Shown here in pieces: positions 16,573 through 24,684 of a stretch of DNA of 64,000 nt. The position numbers were made by a program, and so were the translations under genes. The first letter of the stretch is position 1. Every line of letters starts with the position of its first letter. The notes under the pieces are model-generated. The model had not been told where the DNA came from. It searched no databases and saw only the letters and a program-made list of their open reading frames with translations. The stretch comes from Bin87 sp965207585 (GTDB taxonomy: Bacteria; Chloroflexota; Dehalococcoidia; Lucifugimonadales; UBA3495), in assembly GCA_965207585.1 (NCBI GenBank), contig CBDBMT010000003.1, positions 248,001-312,000 on the forward strand, given 5' to 3'.

Positions 16573-17520
16573 CTACGCCTTGGCGTACTTGGAGAAGCTG
16601 CGCAGTTCCCGCGGCGGGTCCATGTGGCTGCCGCGGATGGTGTAGGACACCTCGGACACGTACACCGCGCCGGTGCTGTCCACGGCGATACCGTGGGGCG
16701 CGATGAACTGGCCAGCGCCCTCCCCCTCTTCCGGAGCGCCAAACACGCATACCCGGTTGCCGTCCCGGTCGTAGATGGTGACTCGGTGACCCAGGCCCGG
16801 CGCGTCGTCCACGCCGCCCATGCCGTTGAGCTCGCCCACGTAGATGTGGCCGCCCCAATAGACCATGGCGTCCGGCCGGTGGATGTTGCTCCACATCTCC
16901 GTGAAGTTGCCGTCGGTGTCGAAGAGCTGGATGCGGTGGCACTCGCGGTCCACCACGTACACCCGCTCGTCCTCATCGAAGGCGATGTTGTGCGGGCGAA
17001 TGAACTGGCCGGCGTCGATGCCCGGCTCGCCCCAGGAGAACTTGTACTGGCCCTCGGCGGTGTACACGTGGATCCGGGAGTTGCCGTACCCGTCGGAGAC
17101 ATAGATATCGCCGTTGCTGGGGCGGATGGCAGCCGAGGTGGGTCGGTTGAAGGGCTGACCGCTCCAACGCGGAGCCGGGTGGTTCTTCTCGCCGATTTCC
17201 ATCAATTTTTCGCCGGTGACGCTGAACTTCTGGATGGTATGAATCCCGTCGTCGGCCGCCAGCAGGGTGTCGTCGGCGGCGCTGTAATAGAGGCCGTGGG
17301 TGCGGTTCTCGCTGAAGTGGCCCTGGCCGAAGGACCGCTCAAAATTGCCGTCCTTATCGAACACCATGATGGGGTGCTCGCCGCGAGTCAGGATGAACAC
17401 GCGGTCATCGCCGTCGACCGCGACGCCGGGGCATTCCAGGAGGCGCATGCCGTCGGGCAGCTTCAGCCAGTCCTCGACGAAGGTGTACTGAAAATCTCCC
17501 TGGCCATAAGTTTCAGGCAT
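16573..17520 (-). CDS. NHL-repeat beta-propeller protein
   Basis: A 315-residue beta-propeller made of NHL repeats, visible as PGVAVDGDDRVFIL, PHNIAFDEDERVYVVDR and PHGIAVDSTGAVYVSE. The overall order resembles peptidyl-glycine alpha-amidating lyase-like and 6-bladed lactonase-like proteins. No signal peptide is present, so it is probably cytoplasmic. Most such proteins in this type of genome are annotated only as NHL proteins and a catalytic role cannot be assigned. It follows the SDR at 17667-18443 on the same strand after a palindromic repeat. Confidence 0.82.
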   Translation of the reverse strand: MPETYGQGDFQYTFVEDWLKLPDGMRLLECPGVAVDGDDRVFILTRGEHPIMVFDKDGNFERSFGQGHFSENRTHGLYYSAADDTLLAADDGIHTIQKFSVTGEKLMEIGEKNHPAPRWSGQPFNRPTSAAIRPSNGDIYVSDGYGNSRIHVYTAEGQYKFSWGEPGIDAGQFIRPHNIAFDEDERVYVVDRECHRIQLFDTDGNFTEMWSNIHRPDAMVYWGGHIYVGELNGMGGVDDAPGLGHRVTIYDRDGNRVCVFGAPEEGEGAGQFIAPHGIAVDSTGAVYVSEVSYTIRGSHMDPPRELRSFSKYAKA

Positions 17521-17561
17521 AATCCTCTCCCTTGCAGATGTGCGTTGAATTAATCACGACC

Positions 17562-17656
17562 GTCATTCCCGCTTCCCTCCGTCATTTCCGCGAAAGCGAG
17601 AATCCAGGCCGCGCTTGCGGCACATAATACCGGATTCCGGCTTTCGCCGGAATGAC
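17562..17656. repeat. Palindromic intergenic repeat, family 2
   Basis: GTCATTTCCGCGAAAGCG at 17581 onward and its imperfect complement ending CTTTCGCCGGAATGAC at 17656 form a long hairpin with arms of about 25 bases. A second GTCATTCCCGC sits at 17562. Repeats with this GTCATTCCCGCGAAAGCGGGAATCC consensus are widespread between genes in many bacteria. It lies between two same-strand genes. Confidence 0.75.
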
Positions 17657-17666
17657 GAGGACTATT

Positions 17667-18443
17667 TCACTGGGCAATACACCCGCCGTCGATGACCAGT
17701 TCGGCGCCCGTCACAAAGGACGCTTCGTCCGACGCCAGGTAGAGCACACCGTAGGCCACCTCGATAGGATGCGCCCGCCGGCCCAGCGGCACCAACGCCA
17801 GACGCTGGGCCGCGACCTCCGGATCCGCGTAGGTCGACTCGCTCATCGGCGTCATGATCGGCCCCGGGTGAACGGAGTTGGCGCGGATGCCCTCAGCGGC
17901 GTGCTGCACGGCGGTAGCCTTGGTGAACAGCCGCACCGCGCCCTTGGAGGCGTTGTACGGATGGGAGCGAGACCAGGCTCCGGTCATCCCCGCGATGGAG
18001 GAGATGTTGATGATCGACCCGCCGCCGGCCCGACGCATGGCAGGTATGGCCGCTCTGGTACCCAGGAACACGCCCTTGGAGTTGATGTCCATTACGCGGT
18101 CCCATTGCTCGACGCTGGTGTCTTCCAGCGAGATATTGCGGGCGCCGCCCTCGACGGAGATGCTGATGCCGGCATTATTCACCAGCGCGTCCAGCTTGCC
18201 GTAACGCGCCTCGGCCAATGAGACGATGGCCTGCCAATCGTCCTCGCTGGTCACATCCAAGTGCGTGTAGGCCACGTCCAGGTCTTCGGCGCGGCAATCC
18301 GCCTCGACCTGCTGGCCGAGTTCGTCCAGGATGTCGCCGAAGACGACCTTCGCTCCTTCCCTGGCAAACAACCGGACTTCCTCCGCGCCCATGCCGCGGG
18401 CGCCGCCGCTGATAATGGCTACCTTTCCATCCATTCGGCCCAT
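17667..18443 (-). CDS. Short-chain dehydrogenase/reductase (SDR), paralogue 3
   Basis: A 258-residue classical SDR. Landmarks are SGGARGMG (12-19), NNAG (89-92), Ser148/149, and Tyr163/Lys167 in YNASK; a GDILDE segment suggests NAD preference. It is more distant from the other two SDRs in the window and has a 9-residue insert (SISVEGGAR region) after NNAG. It ends FVTGAELVIDGG, the usual SDR C terminus. Located upstream of the NHL-repeat gene, it may be co-transcribed with it across the repeat. The substrate is unknown. Confidence 0.92.
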   Translation of the reverse strand: MGRMDGKVAIISGGARGMGAEEVRLFAREGAKVVFGDILDELGQQVEADCRAEDLDVAYTHLDVTSEDDWQAIVSLAEARYGKLDALVNNAGISISVEGGARNISLEDTSVEQWDRVMDINSKGVFLGTRAAIPAMRRAGGGSIINISSIAGMTGAWSRSHPYNASKGAVRLFTKATAVQHAAEGIRANSVHPGPIMTPMSESTYADPEVAAQRLALVPLGRRAHPIEVAYGVLYLASDEASFVTGAELVIDGGCIAQ

Positions 18444-18620
18444 GATGTTCTCCCTTCCTGAACCGGCGAATTACTGCGTCGGAATGTTTCGTCAATGATG
18501 ACCTGCAACTGTTCAACTCGACAGTGTGTCAATTTCGCCCACATCTTGCAACAACCGCAACAGCGTTGACAACAGCCAGATTGCGGCCGGATAATCGGCC
18601 TGCCTCCAGGAGCGGTGAAA

Positions 18621-19124
18621 GTGGAAAACGCTTTGGAAATTGCCATCATTAGTGTGTTGGGCGGTATCGTCACCGCGCTGATTGCCGTCGGTGGCGTCGG
18701 TTTTTTCTGGCTGGCCAGTAGAATTGACCGGCTTGTCGAGCGGAACAACGCAACCCACAACGAGCTCAGCGAGAAAATTGACCAATCCCACAACGAGCTG
18801 AACGAGAAAATTGACCAATCCCACAACGAGCTGAACGAGAAAATTGACCAGACGCACAGAGAGCTCAGCGAGAAGATCGATCAGACGCACCGGGAGCTGA
18901 GCGAGAAAATCGACCAAAGACATCAGGAGCTGAACGAGAAAATCGACCAGTTGCGCGAGGATATGATGCAACAGATGGCGCAGATGAAAAACGAAATCAT
19001 CAACGCCCTGGTGAATCACTCCCATCCCGAGCCCGGCGGCCCACCCGTATTCACCGCGCCGCCTCCGATCGTCCCGCCGGACCCCACAGCACGGGAGACG
19101 GAAGCCACTCCCGCAGACGACTAA
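18621..19124 (+). CDS. Membrane-anchored coiled-coil protein with 11-residue repeats
   Basis: A 167-residue protein with one N-terminal membrane helix (IAIISVLGGIVTALIAVGGVGFFWLA) and six tandem copies of an 11-residue unit of the form [ST]H[NR]EL[NS]EKIDQ, then a Pro-rich tail (HPEPGGPPVFTAPPPIVPP). An 11-residue period gives a straight or slightly right-handed coiled coil, so it probably forms a stiff oligomeric stalk next to the membrane. The GTG at 18621 has AGGAG eight bases upstream; a GTG at 18615 is too close. Function is unknown; similar small DUF-type proteins occur near transport or stress genes. Confidence 0.7.
   Translation: MENALEIAIISVLGGIVTALIAVGGVGFFWLASRIDRLVERNNATHNELSEKIDQSHNELNEKIDQSHNELNEKIDQTHRELSEKIDQTHRELSEKIDQRHQELNEKIDQLREDMMQQMAQMKNEIINALVNHSHPEPGGPPVFTAPPPIVPPDPTARETEATPADD
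18753..18950 (+). repeat. Six tandem 33-bp coding repeats
   Basis: Six direct 33-base units encode the 11-residue coiled-coil repeat. Copies two and three are nearly identical at the DNA level (cacaacgagctgaacgag), which points to recent slippage or unequal crossing-over, so copy number may vary between strains. Confidence 0.85.
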
Positions 19125-19125
19125 T

Positions 19126-19503
19126 CTACGCCGCGTTGTTGTCGTCCATGAACATGCCCACCACGTTGCCCTCGGTGTCGCGGAAGTTGGCGAACCAGCC
19201 AACACCGGGTATAGCGGTGCGCGGCGTCACGATTTCGCAGCGGGCCGCGGCTACTTTCGCAACGTAAGCGTCCAGGTCATCCACCCCGATGACCACCAGA
19301 GTTCCTCCGAAATTGACTGCCGCCCCGCGGGCGATAAGCGCGCCGCCGATCCCGTAGGGCTCGTCGTCCCCGCCCGTCTGTTGCAGGTAGTATTCCTCGG
19401 GGCCGTCCCACTTGCTGGACTGCCAGCCGAACACGTCGGCATAGAACTTGTTGGCGCGGTCGGCGTCGTCAAAGGGCAGCTCGAAGTGCACGATCTTGGG
19501 CAT
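19126..19503 (-). CDS. VOC-family (glyoxalase/bleomycin-resistance-like) protein
   Basis: A 125-residue single-module VOC protein: IVHFELPFDDADRANKFYADVFGW is the classical first beta-alpha-beta unit (landmarks FELPFDD and FYADVFGW) and PGVGWFANFRDTEGNVVGMF the last. The start MPKIVHF is chosen because GGAGG lies four bases upstream; a longer frame to 19605 overlaps the GNAT gene. VOC proteins of this PhnB-like group bind metals or small ligands and often have no known reaction. The gene lies downstream of the acetyltransferase gene, separated by 29 bases. Confidence 0.87.
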   Translation of the reverse strand: MPKIVHFELPFDDADRANKFYADVFGWQSSKWDGPEEYYLQQTGGDDEPYGIGGALIARGAAVNFGGTLVVIGVDDLDAYVAKVAAARCEIVTPRTAIPGVGWFANFRDTEGNVVGMFMDDNNAA

Positions 19504-19532
19504 TATTCCTCCGTAGTCAAAATGGCGAGTTT

Positions 19533-20090
19533 TCAGATATCGGCGGATTCCTGAGCATATCGCCACTCCTCCGCCAGCACTGCATACAATAGTGTATCCC
19601 ACCATCGTCCCTTGAAAAATTCGTTGCGTCGCAACCTCCCTTCCTGCACGAACCCCAGGCGTTCCAGCACCCGGGCGGACGCGACGTTATCGGCGATGCA
19701 CCAGGATGAGATGCGCCGCAGACCCAGGTGACGGAACCCGAAATCCACCATGGCCCGGGCTGCCTCCGTGGCGTAGCCGCGCCCCCAGTATCGCGGAGAC
19801 AGTTCGTAACCGATATCGGCCTCCCACTCGTTGTCCGGCTTGCGCCGGATGCCGCAGTTGCCAATCAAGCGGCCGTCGTCACGCAGGACAATTGCCAGTT
19901 GGAACCGCCGTCTCGGTTGCTCCGCCTGCCACTCGCGGAACATTGCAACGAAATCACGGACATCCGCTTCGCTGCGGTCTTCCCACGGATAGAAACGAAG
20001 ATAAAGCGGGTCGCGCTGGTAATCCAGCACGGCCCGCCAATCATCTGCTCCGAACTCCCGCAGGACCATGCGCTCAGTGGTAATTTGCAT
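19533..20090 (-). CDS. GNAT N-acetyltransferase, RimJ/RimL type
   Basis: A 185-residue GCN5-related acetyltransferase. It begins TERMVLREFGADDW, typical for the RimJ/RimL group, and has the acetyl-CoA motif A as LSPRYWGRGYATEAARAM, then NVASARVLERLGFVQEGRLR, the common motif B. Such enzymes acetylate protein N termini, antibiotics or metabolites; the acceptor is unknown. It is followed on the same strand by the VOC gene. Its start is 30 bases from the left end of the mobile segment that begins at 20120. Confidence 0.9.
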   Translation of the reverse strand: MQITTERMVLREFGADDWRAVLDYQRDPLYLRFYPWEDRSEADVRDFVAMFREWQAEQPRRRFQLAIVLRDDGRLIGNCGIRRKPDNEWEADIGYELSPRYWGRGYATEAARAMVDFGFRHLGLRRISSWCIADNVASARVLERLGFVQEGRLRRNEFFKGRWWDTLLYAVLAEEWRYAQESADI

Positions 20091-20334
20091 GCGCGTCGGG
20101 GCTAGCAGAGAGGCATGATCTAGAGCGTGTTGACAAATTAGCCGCTTCTGCGGGTCTGGTCAACCAAGCAGATGTCTAAAATCGGTCAGTGCCGAGTTTC
20201 AATGTCAGCAACTGATGGACATGGCGATAAATGATCGTTGGCTCTCTCCAAACATGTGACGTTGCATCACGCCCGTTGTCCATTGGCCCTATCCAAGGCC
20301 AATGGACCGGGTGACAGACACTGAGCCGGCCAGA

Positions 20335-21384
20335 CTACCGGTCGCTCAGATATTCGGACCGGCGCTCTTTGTGCTCACGGGTCCGCAAGAACCAGGTCGC
20401 CAAGTGAAGGCCGGCGCAGAATGTTTGTGCCAGCTTCTGATACCTCGTGCTGATACCGCGGAAATGCTTGAGGTCGACGAATAGGTTCTCAACCAGGTGT
20501 CGCCCCTTGTAGGAGTGCCGGTCGTGGGGTATGGGCTCCCGCCGGTTCGACTTCGACGGGATGGTCGCATCAATCCCTATCTCGGCCAGCATATCGCGCA
20601 CGGCGTTGGTGTCGTATGCTTTATCGGCCAGCAGCTCTCGGATCTGAGAAACAGGCAATCCTTCCAAAAGATTGCGCAAATGATGGGCTTCGAATGCGTT
20701 GCCTGGAAGCAGTGATAGGGCCGCCAGTTTTCCGTTCCTGTCAGCCAGTGCCAGGAAATTGGTGTTGAGGCCTCCCTTGGTTTGACCGATGGCCTGCGCC
20801 ACGCGGGACTCTTCAGGCGTCCGTTCGCCGCGGCGCGCGCCGACGGCGTGCTGATGCACCTTCACGAAGGAGCCGTCGACCATCACCACCGTGAGGTCCC
20901 GTTCCTTGGCGAGGGACATGAACATCGTCAAGAAAGCGCCCCGCTGGCACATCCGACGGAAGGCCTTGTAGACCGTATTCCACTTCCCGAAGTGACGGGG
21001 AAGGTCCCGCCACGGCGCGCCGGTGCGGAAAACCCACAAAATGCCTTCAAGTGTTCTGCGGAGATGTTTCGCCTTTCTCCCCTTCCCCTTGCGGGTCAGC
21101 AGTGGTCGTATCCGACGCCACTGCTGGTCGCTGATTACCTGTCGGGGCTCGTCCTCAGACGGCCCCCGGGCGTTTTTACCCTGCTGTCGTGGCCGGTTGC
21201 TCGGCGGCGCCTCCCCGTCCGCAGTGGGACGAGGTTGCGACGCGCTGACCGGTTCGCTATTATCAAAATGAACCTGCTCTGGTGTACTGCTGGGCGGTTC
21301 AGGGGCCGCGGATGAGGGTCCAATCTCCCGCGGTCCTGCCCCTTCTGACTCCGGTAAACCGAAGCCTGGCTCTCTTGCTCGCAT
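20335..21384 (-). CDS. IS5-family transposase with N-terminal extension
   Basis: A 349-residue DDE transposase. After about 80 residues comes the standard N terminus (VISDQQWRRIRPLL, GILWVFRTGAPWRDLP), then the catalytic triad Asp170 (VMVDGSFVKVHQ), Asp254 (LADKAYDTN) and Glu299 (HLVENLFVDLKHFRGI). The first 80 residues are Pro/Ser/Glu-rich, probably disordered and not usual for IS5 proteins of about 260 residues. The long start is nevertheless supported by AGGAGG eight bases upstream. No frameshift is present, so the enzyme may be active. Confidence 0.87.
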   Translation of the reverse strand: MRAREPGFGLPESEGAGPREIGPSSAAPEPPSSTPEQVHFDNSEPVSASQPRPTADGEAPPSNRPRQQGKNARGPSEDEPRQVISDQQWRRIRPLLTRKGKGRKAKHLRRTLEGILWVFRTGAPWRDLPRHFGKWNTVYKAFRRMCQRGAFLTMFMSLAKERDLTVVMVDGSFVKVHQHAVGARRGERTPEESRVAQAIGQTKGGLNTNFLALADRNGKLAALSLLPGNAFEAHHLRNLLEGLPVSQIRELLADKAYDTNAVRDMLAEIGIDATIPSKSNRREPIPHDRHSYKGRHLVENLFVDLKHFRGISTRYQKLAQTFCAGLHLATWFLRTREHKERRSEYLSDR

Positions 21385-22446
21385 TGCGGCGCCTCCTGTA
21401 AAGGTGCACGCAGCTGACCATCCGTTGTCATACCGAAACGGCTTACCAGGGTTACCGGCTCCGCTGGATGCTCAAACGGCCGGCGGGTCGCCAACCCTGA
21501 TACCGTCAGGCGACCGAGGGTGGCCTTCTGCGGCGACCTCAAATGGGTAATCATTTCAATCCTTCGCTCTGTTGGAGATTTCGCTGGTCTTCAAATGCGG
21601 ACGTATGTCCCCAGCTTTGGGCGTTTAGTGGGTTGTGATCCGGGGTGGTTTCGCTGGGGCCGTGTCGATAGCGACATGAGGGCTTCAGCTGCTTGGTCGT
21701 TGCGGTAGAACGTGCGTACTATTATATCCGCTCGGCGGTTCACGCGTGGCGGACGTCGCCGGTTGACGGGGCTGACGCGCTCAACTGCCGCGGCTGTTGG
21801 TACAACGGGGCACGCGGCTGGACGCCGCTCACGGCAGCACGCTACCGATGATCTGAGATGAAACTGGTCGTGGGCTCAGGGACCCGGGCATGGGTCATGG
21901 GCGCACGGGCGGAGGCCCGCACTCAGAGCACTAATCGGCCATACAAGGAGGGACAACTGGGCTCGCTTTTATTATCCGAGCCTCCCGTCCCATTCGCAGC
22001 TCCCCACTGGTGCAGGGGGTGTCCCGCTGTATACACGCAAGACACTCCCGATATTCATTGAGCCCGGACCGCTTGTCAATACGTTGCTGACGCCAATGTC
22101 CCCCAAAAGGGCGAAATCAGCGCCACAACGAGGCTGGAGCCCTATTTCCCGACGACTTGGCTGGACGTTGCGTGCCCTAACCCCGGAAAATCCGTTATCG
22201 GGACATAGTGCCAGAGATGCAACGTTGAATTTGTCGAGTGACCACATCGATCTGCAACGTCTGGGCATTCTATCGCAGCGGAGCGTCGGCCCAAACGGAA
22301 AGCCCGCTGTCCACGGGCAGCAGGGTTATTGAACTTGGAATTGCTCTACCAGACTTTTTCGCTTTGGCGGCGTTGGTTTCCGACGTTGGCGCCAACGTTG
22401 CGTTGATAACCGCATTGAGGAACGTTATTTATGGTATATTGCCGAC
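21385..22446. other. Long gene-free stretch inside the mobile segment
   Basis: I find no convincing gene here; the open frames lack ribosome sites and family patterns. A 16-base perfect palindrome (ACGTTGGCGCCAACGT) lies at 22383-22398. An extended -10 (TGGTATATT) at 22432-22440 could start the RNA proposed downstream. Confidence 0.5.
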
Positions 22447-22780
22447 GCTACACGCGCGGGCATTAGCCCGTATCAAATCGTCAGCCTGAGAACGCGATGG
22501 AGCCACATGGCTCCTCTTGCGGCAGGCTTACGCCATCCGGGATGCCAGCGCGTGTAGCAACCGCCCATCCGTAACGCAAGAGGGGCTGCCCAACCGCAAC
22601 ACTGGTGCGCGGTCCCTCCCGAAGCCGAATAACGACGACGAAGGACCTGGTTTGGGGCCGGAGCCTTCTGTGTTAGATGACGGGAGCTGCGCTGCTCCGT
22701 GTCGCTGATCATTATTGGCACGGTCAGCGTACGGATAAAACGCAAAGCCCCGTCGGTTGGCATCCGACGGGGCTTTATCG
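22447..22780 (+). ncRNA. Candidate structured non-coding RNA
   Basis: A run without coding potential that starts just after an extended -10 and ends with a strong hairpin terminator. Stems seen on the + strand: CGGGC-ATTA-GCCCG (22457-22470), GGAGCC-ACAT-GGCTCC (22499-22514), a closing stem TCTTGCG with CGCAAGA (22515-22521 with 22575-22581), GGAGC/GCTCC (22683-22698) and CGCTGATC/GGTCAGCG (22703-22729, one G-U). I do not recognise a known RNA family. Strand and boundaries are inferred from the terminator; because the stems are palindromic, the other strand is possible. Confidence 0.45.
22744..22776 (+). terminator. Rho-independent terminator (bidirectional shape)
   Basis: AAAGCCCCGTCGG and CCGACGGGGCTTT form a perfect 13-base-pair stem with a seven-base loop (TTGGCAT). 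The A and T runs flank both sides, so it could stop transcription in either direction, though the T run is only three bases long. Confidence 0.75.
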
Positions 22781-22784
22781 GTTA

Positions 22785-23054
22785 TCCCCGCTGAACCGGG
22801 GACTTCCGGAGGGCTTGGTGAGACAAGCCGCTGGCATTTTACCAGCGGTTCCTTCGGGGTCAAGAGTGGCGAGGCCAACGCCTCCCGGTTCAGAAACTTG
22901 CCGAACCGGGAGGCGTACCCATGTTGGTAAAGCAAGACAGGGTGATCTTGCGGAAAGACAAAGGGCCTCGTGGAATTTTGCGAGGCATCGGGATGCTGTG
23001 GCATGTACCCCGAACTTGGAGTTCGCAACGGAAATGCCGCATTGTGTGCGGCAT
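22785..23054. repeat. Array of at least seven different perfect hairpins
   Basis: Within 270 bases are stems TCCCCG/CGGGGA (22785-22802), CCGCTGG/CCAGCGG (22828-22848), CGCCTCCCGGTTC/GAACCGGGAGGCG (22879-22915), GCAAGA/TCTTGC (22932-22951), GCCTCG/CGAGGC (22965-22986), CGAAC/GTTCG (23011-23025) and ATGCCGCA/TGCGGCAT (23034-23054). The stem sequences differ from each other, so it is structure rather than sequence that repeats. The array lies directly upstream of the RCC1 gene start at 23062. It may be an untranslated leader or a separate RNA. Confidence 0.6.
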
Positions 23055-23061
23055 CGGCTCC

Positions 23062-24630
23062 GTGCCCCAACGTCTCAACTGCCGACAGTGGCGGGAGTAC
23101 GTTCAATTTGCAACGTTAATCGTTTGTGCGACATTACTGGTTTTAGCTTTGTGGTCCCTATCAGATGGCGTCGCTCCGGCCTATGGCCAGAATGATGATC
23201 CCGGCGAGATACGAGGCCACAAACCAGGCCCCACGCCCACTCCAACCCCCGGCGCCACACTGCCATTTTCACCATTGCCCCTTGGAGACCCCAAGGGATT
23301 AGTAGTCGCCGCCGGCAGTAGTCCAGGCGAGGCGCACCTGCGATGGACGCCGGCTGCCAATGCGACCGGTTACTGGGTCTGGTTTGCGAAAATTGGAGTG
23401 CCTGGCGGTGAGTTGAGCGAGGCGTTCAGTTCGCCATCAGCTGTGATCGCGGTGGACGCTGGGCAAGAGTATCAGTTCATAGTGCTGGCTTTTCAGGAAA
23501 GAGCAGGCTCTGTGGTCGCGCTGTCTGGTTGGAGCAATTGGGCAACGTTCAATCCATCACCCACAGAGGGGTTCATTTCTATCAGTGCCGGTTGGCGACA
23601 TAGTTGCGGGATCCGAGCCAGCGGCGGAGTTGCCTGCTGGGCTTTAGAGGGTTCGGAATTGCCTGTGCCTGCCGGAGCAACACTCCAATCGGTGAGTGCG
23701 GGAATCTTGCATACTTGCGGTGTTGACACTCTTGGGTATGTGTCGTGCTGGGGCGAGAACGCGGACGGCCAGGCTACCTCCCCGGGAGAACCGTTCAAAT
23801 CGGTTGGCGCCGGCTATAGCTTCACGTGCGGATTGCGGATCGACGATACGGTGCTGTGTTGGGGCGATGACGGCGACAGCAGGGCCACACCACCCGTGGG
23901 TTCGTTTACCAAGGTCAGCATTGGGCTGTACCATTCCTGCGGGATACTTATTGATGGCACACTGTCGTGTTGGGGAAGAGATTCGCACGGTCAATCTCAG
24001 GCGCCGAGAGGCACATTTCAGTCCATCAGTGCAGGCTTGGCACATACTTGCGGCGTCACCACAGATGGAAAGGCGATCTGTTGGGGAAACAACTCGGATG
24101 GGCAATCGGACCCACCGGACAGCGGCTTCCAGTCCGTCAGCGCCGGAAGGATGCACACCTGCGGAATTCAGGCCGACAACTCGGTCATTTGTTGGGGAAG
24201 GGACGAATTTGGTCAATCCACCACACCTCGTGGTGCGTTCATCTCGATAGATGCTGGTTTGGACCACAACTGTGGGGTGCAAACCGATGGGAGCGTGGAG
24301 TGTTGGGGATATGCCGGCGCTCTGGAAACAAACCCCTTGCCTCCTTCCCTGGCCTCGGCACCAACCGCGCCGCCCAAGGGATTTATATCATTGAGCGCGG
24401 GTAGATCCTACACCTGTGGCGTACAAGCCGATGGCCGTGCAAGTTGCTGGGGTCATAACGGCATGGGACGCCCCGGGATACGAGATGTGTATGGGTCTCC
24501 GGAAGGTGCAAATGTGGGCGTCGGTATTAGCGAAGGGGTCGTCGGAGAGCTACAATCCATCAGCTCTGGAGCCGGCTTCGTATGTGGTTTGAAAACTGAC
24601 AGCACCATCGTATGTGGCGGCGCCAGTTAG
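23062..24630 (+). CDS. RCC1-repeat secreted protein, N-terminal part (ends at in-frame TAG)
   Basis: The first 522 residues of a very large exported protein. The GTG at 23062 gives a signal peptide (EYVQFATLIVCATLLVLALW, cut near AYGQ); an ATG at 22921 would place the hairpin array inside the gene. A Pro/Thr linker and a fibronectin-III-like domain (PKGLVVAAGSS to GWSNWATF) come first, then about nine RCC1 units of 35-40 residues of the type F.S.SAG..HTCG...DG...CWG. The frame stops at TAG 24628-24630, but the same repeat continues in the same frame afterwards (NGEANPPGGTFHSVTAG). The gene is therefore interrupted, not finished. RCC1 propellers bind other proteins. Confidence 0.78.
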   Translation: MPQRLNCRQWREYVQFATLIVCATLLVLALWSLSDGVAPAYGQNDDPGEIRGHKPGPTPTPTPGATLPFSPLPLGDPKGLVVAAGSSPGEAHLRWTPAANATGYWVWFAKIGVPGGELSEAFSSPSAVIAVDAGQEYQFIVLAFQERAGSVVALSGWSNWATFNPSPTEGFISISAGWRHSCGIRASGGVACWALEGSELPVPAGATLQSVSAGILHTCGVDTLGYVSCWGENADGQATSPGEPFKSVGAGYSFTCGLRIDDTVLCWGDDGDSRATPPVGSFTKVSIGLYHSCGILIDGTLSCWGRDSHGQSQAPRGTFQSISAGLAHTCGVTTDGKAICWGNNSDGQSDPPDSGFQSVSAGRMHTCGIQADNSVICWGRDEFGQSTTPRGAFISIDAGLDHNCGVQTDGSVECWGYAGALETNPLPPSLASAPTAPPKGFISLSAGRSYTCGVQADGRASCWGHNGMGRPGIRDVYGSPEGANVGVGISEGVVGELQSISSGAGFVCGLKTDSTIVCGGAS

Positions 24631-24684
24631 AACGGTGAAGCCAATCCTCCAGGTGGAACATTCCATTCGGTTACCGCCGGCAGA

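Noticed and set aside
18753..18950. Six regular 33-bp repeats resembling a CRISPR array
   Set aside because: There are no spacers; the repeats are contiguous and encode an 11-residue coiled-coil unit.
22921..23061. Upstream start of the RCC1 gene at ATG 22921
   Set aside because: It would put four hairpins inside the coding sequence and a 47-residue basic leader before the signal peptide.
24628..24630. TAG read as pyrrolysine
   Set aside because: RCC1 proteins have no reason to contain it and no pyl genes are visible; a nonsense mutation or sequence error is simpler.
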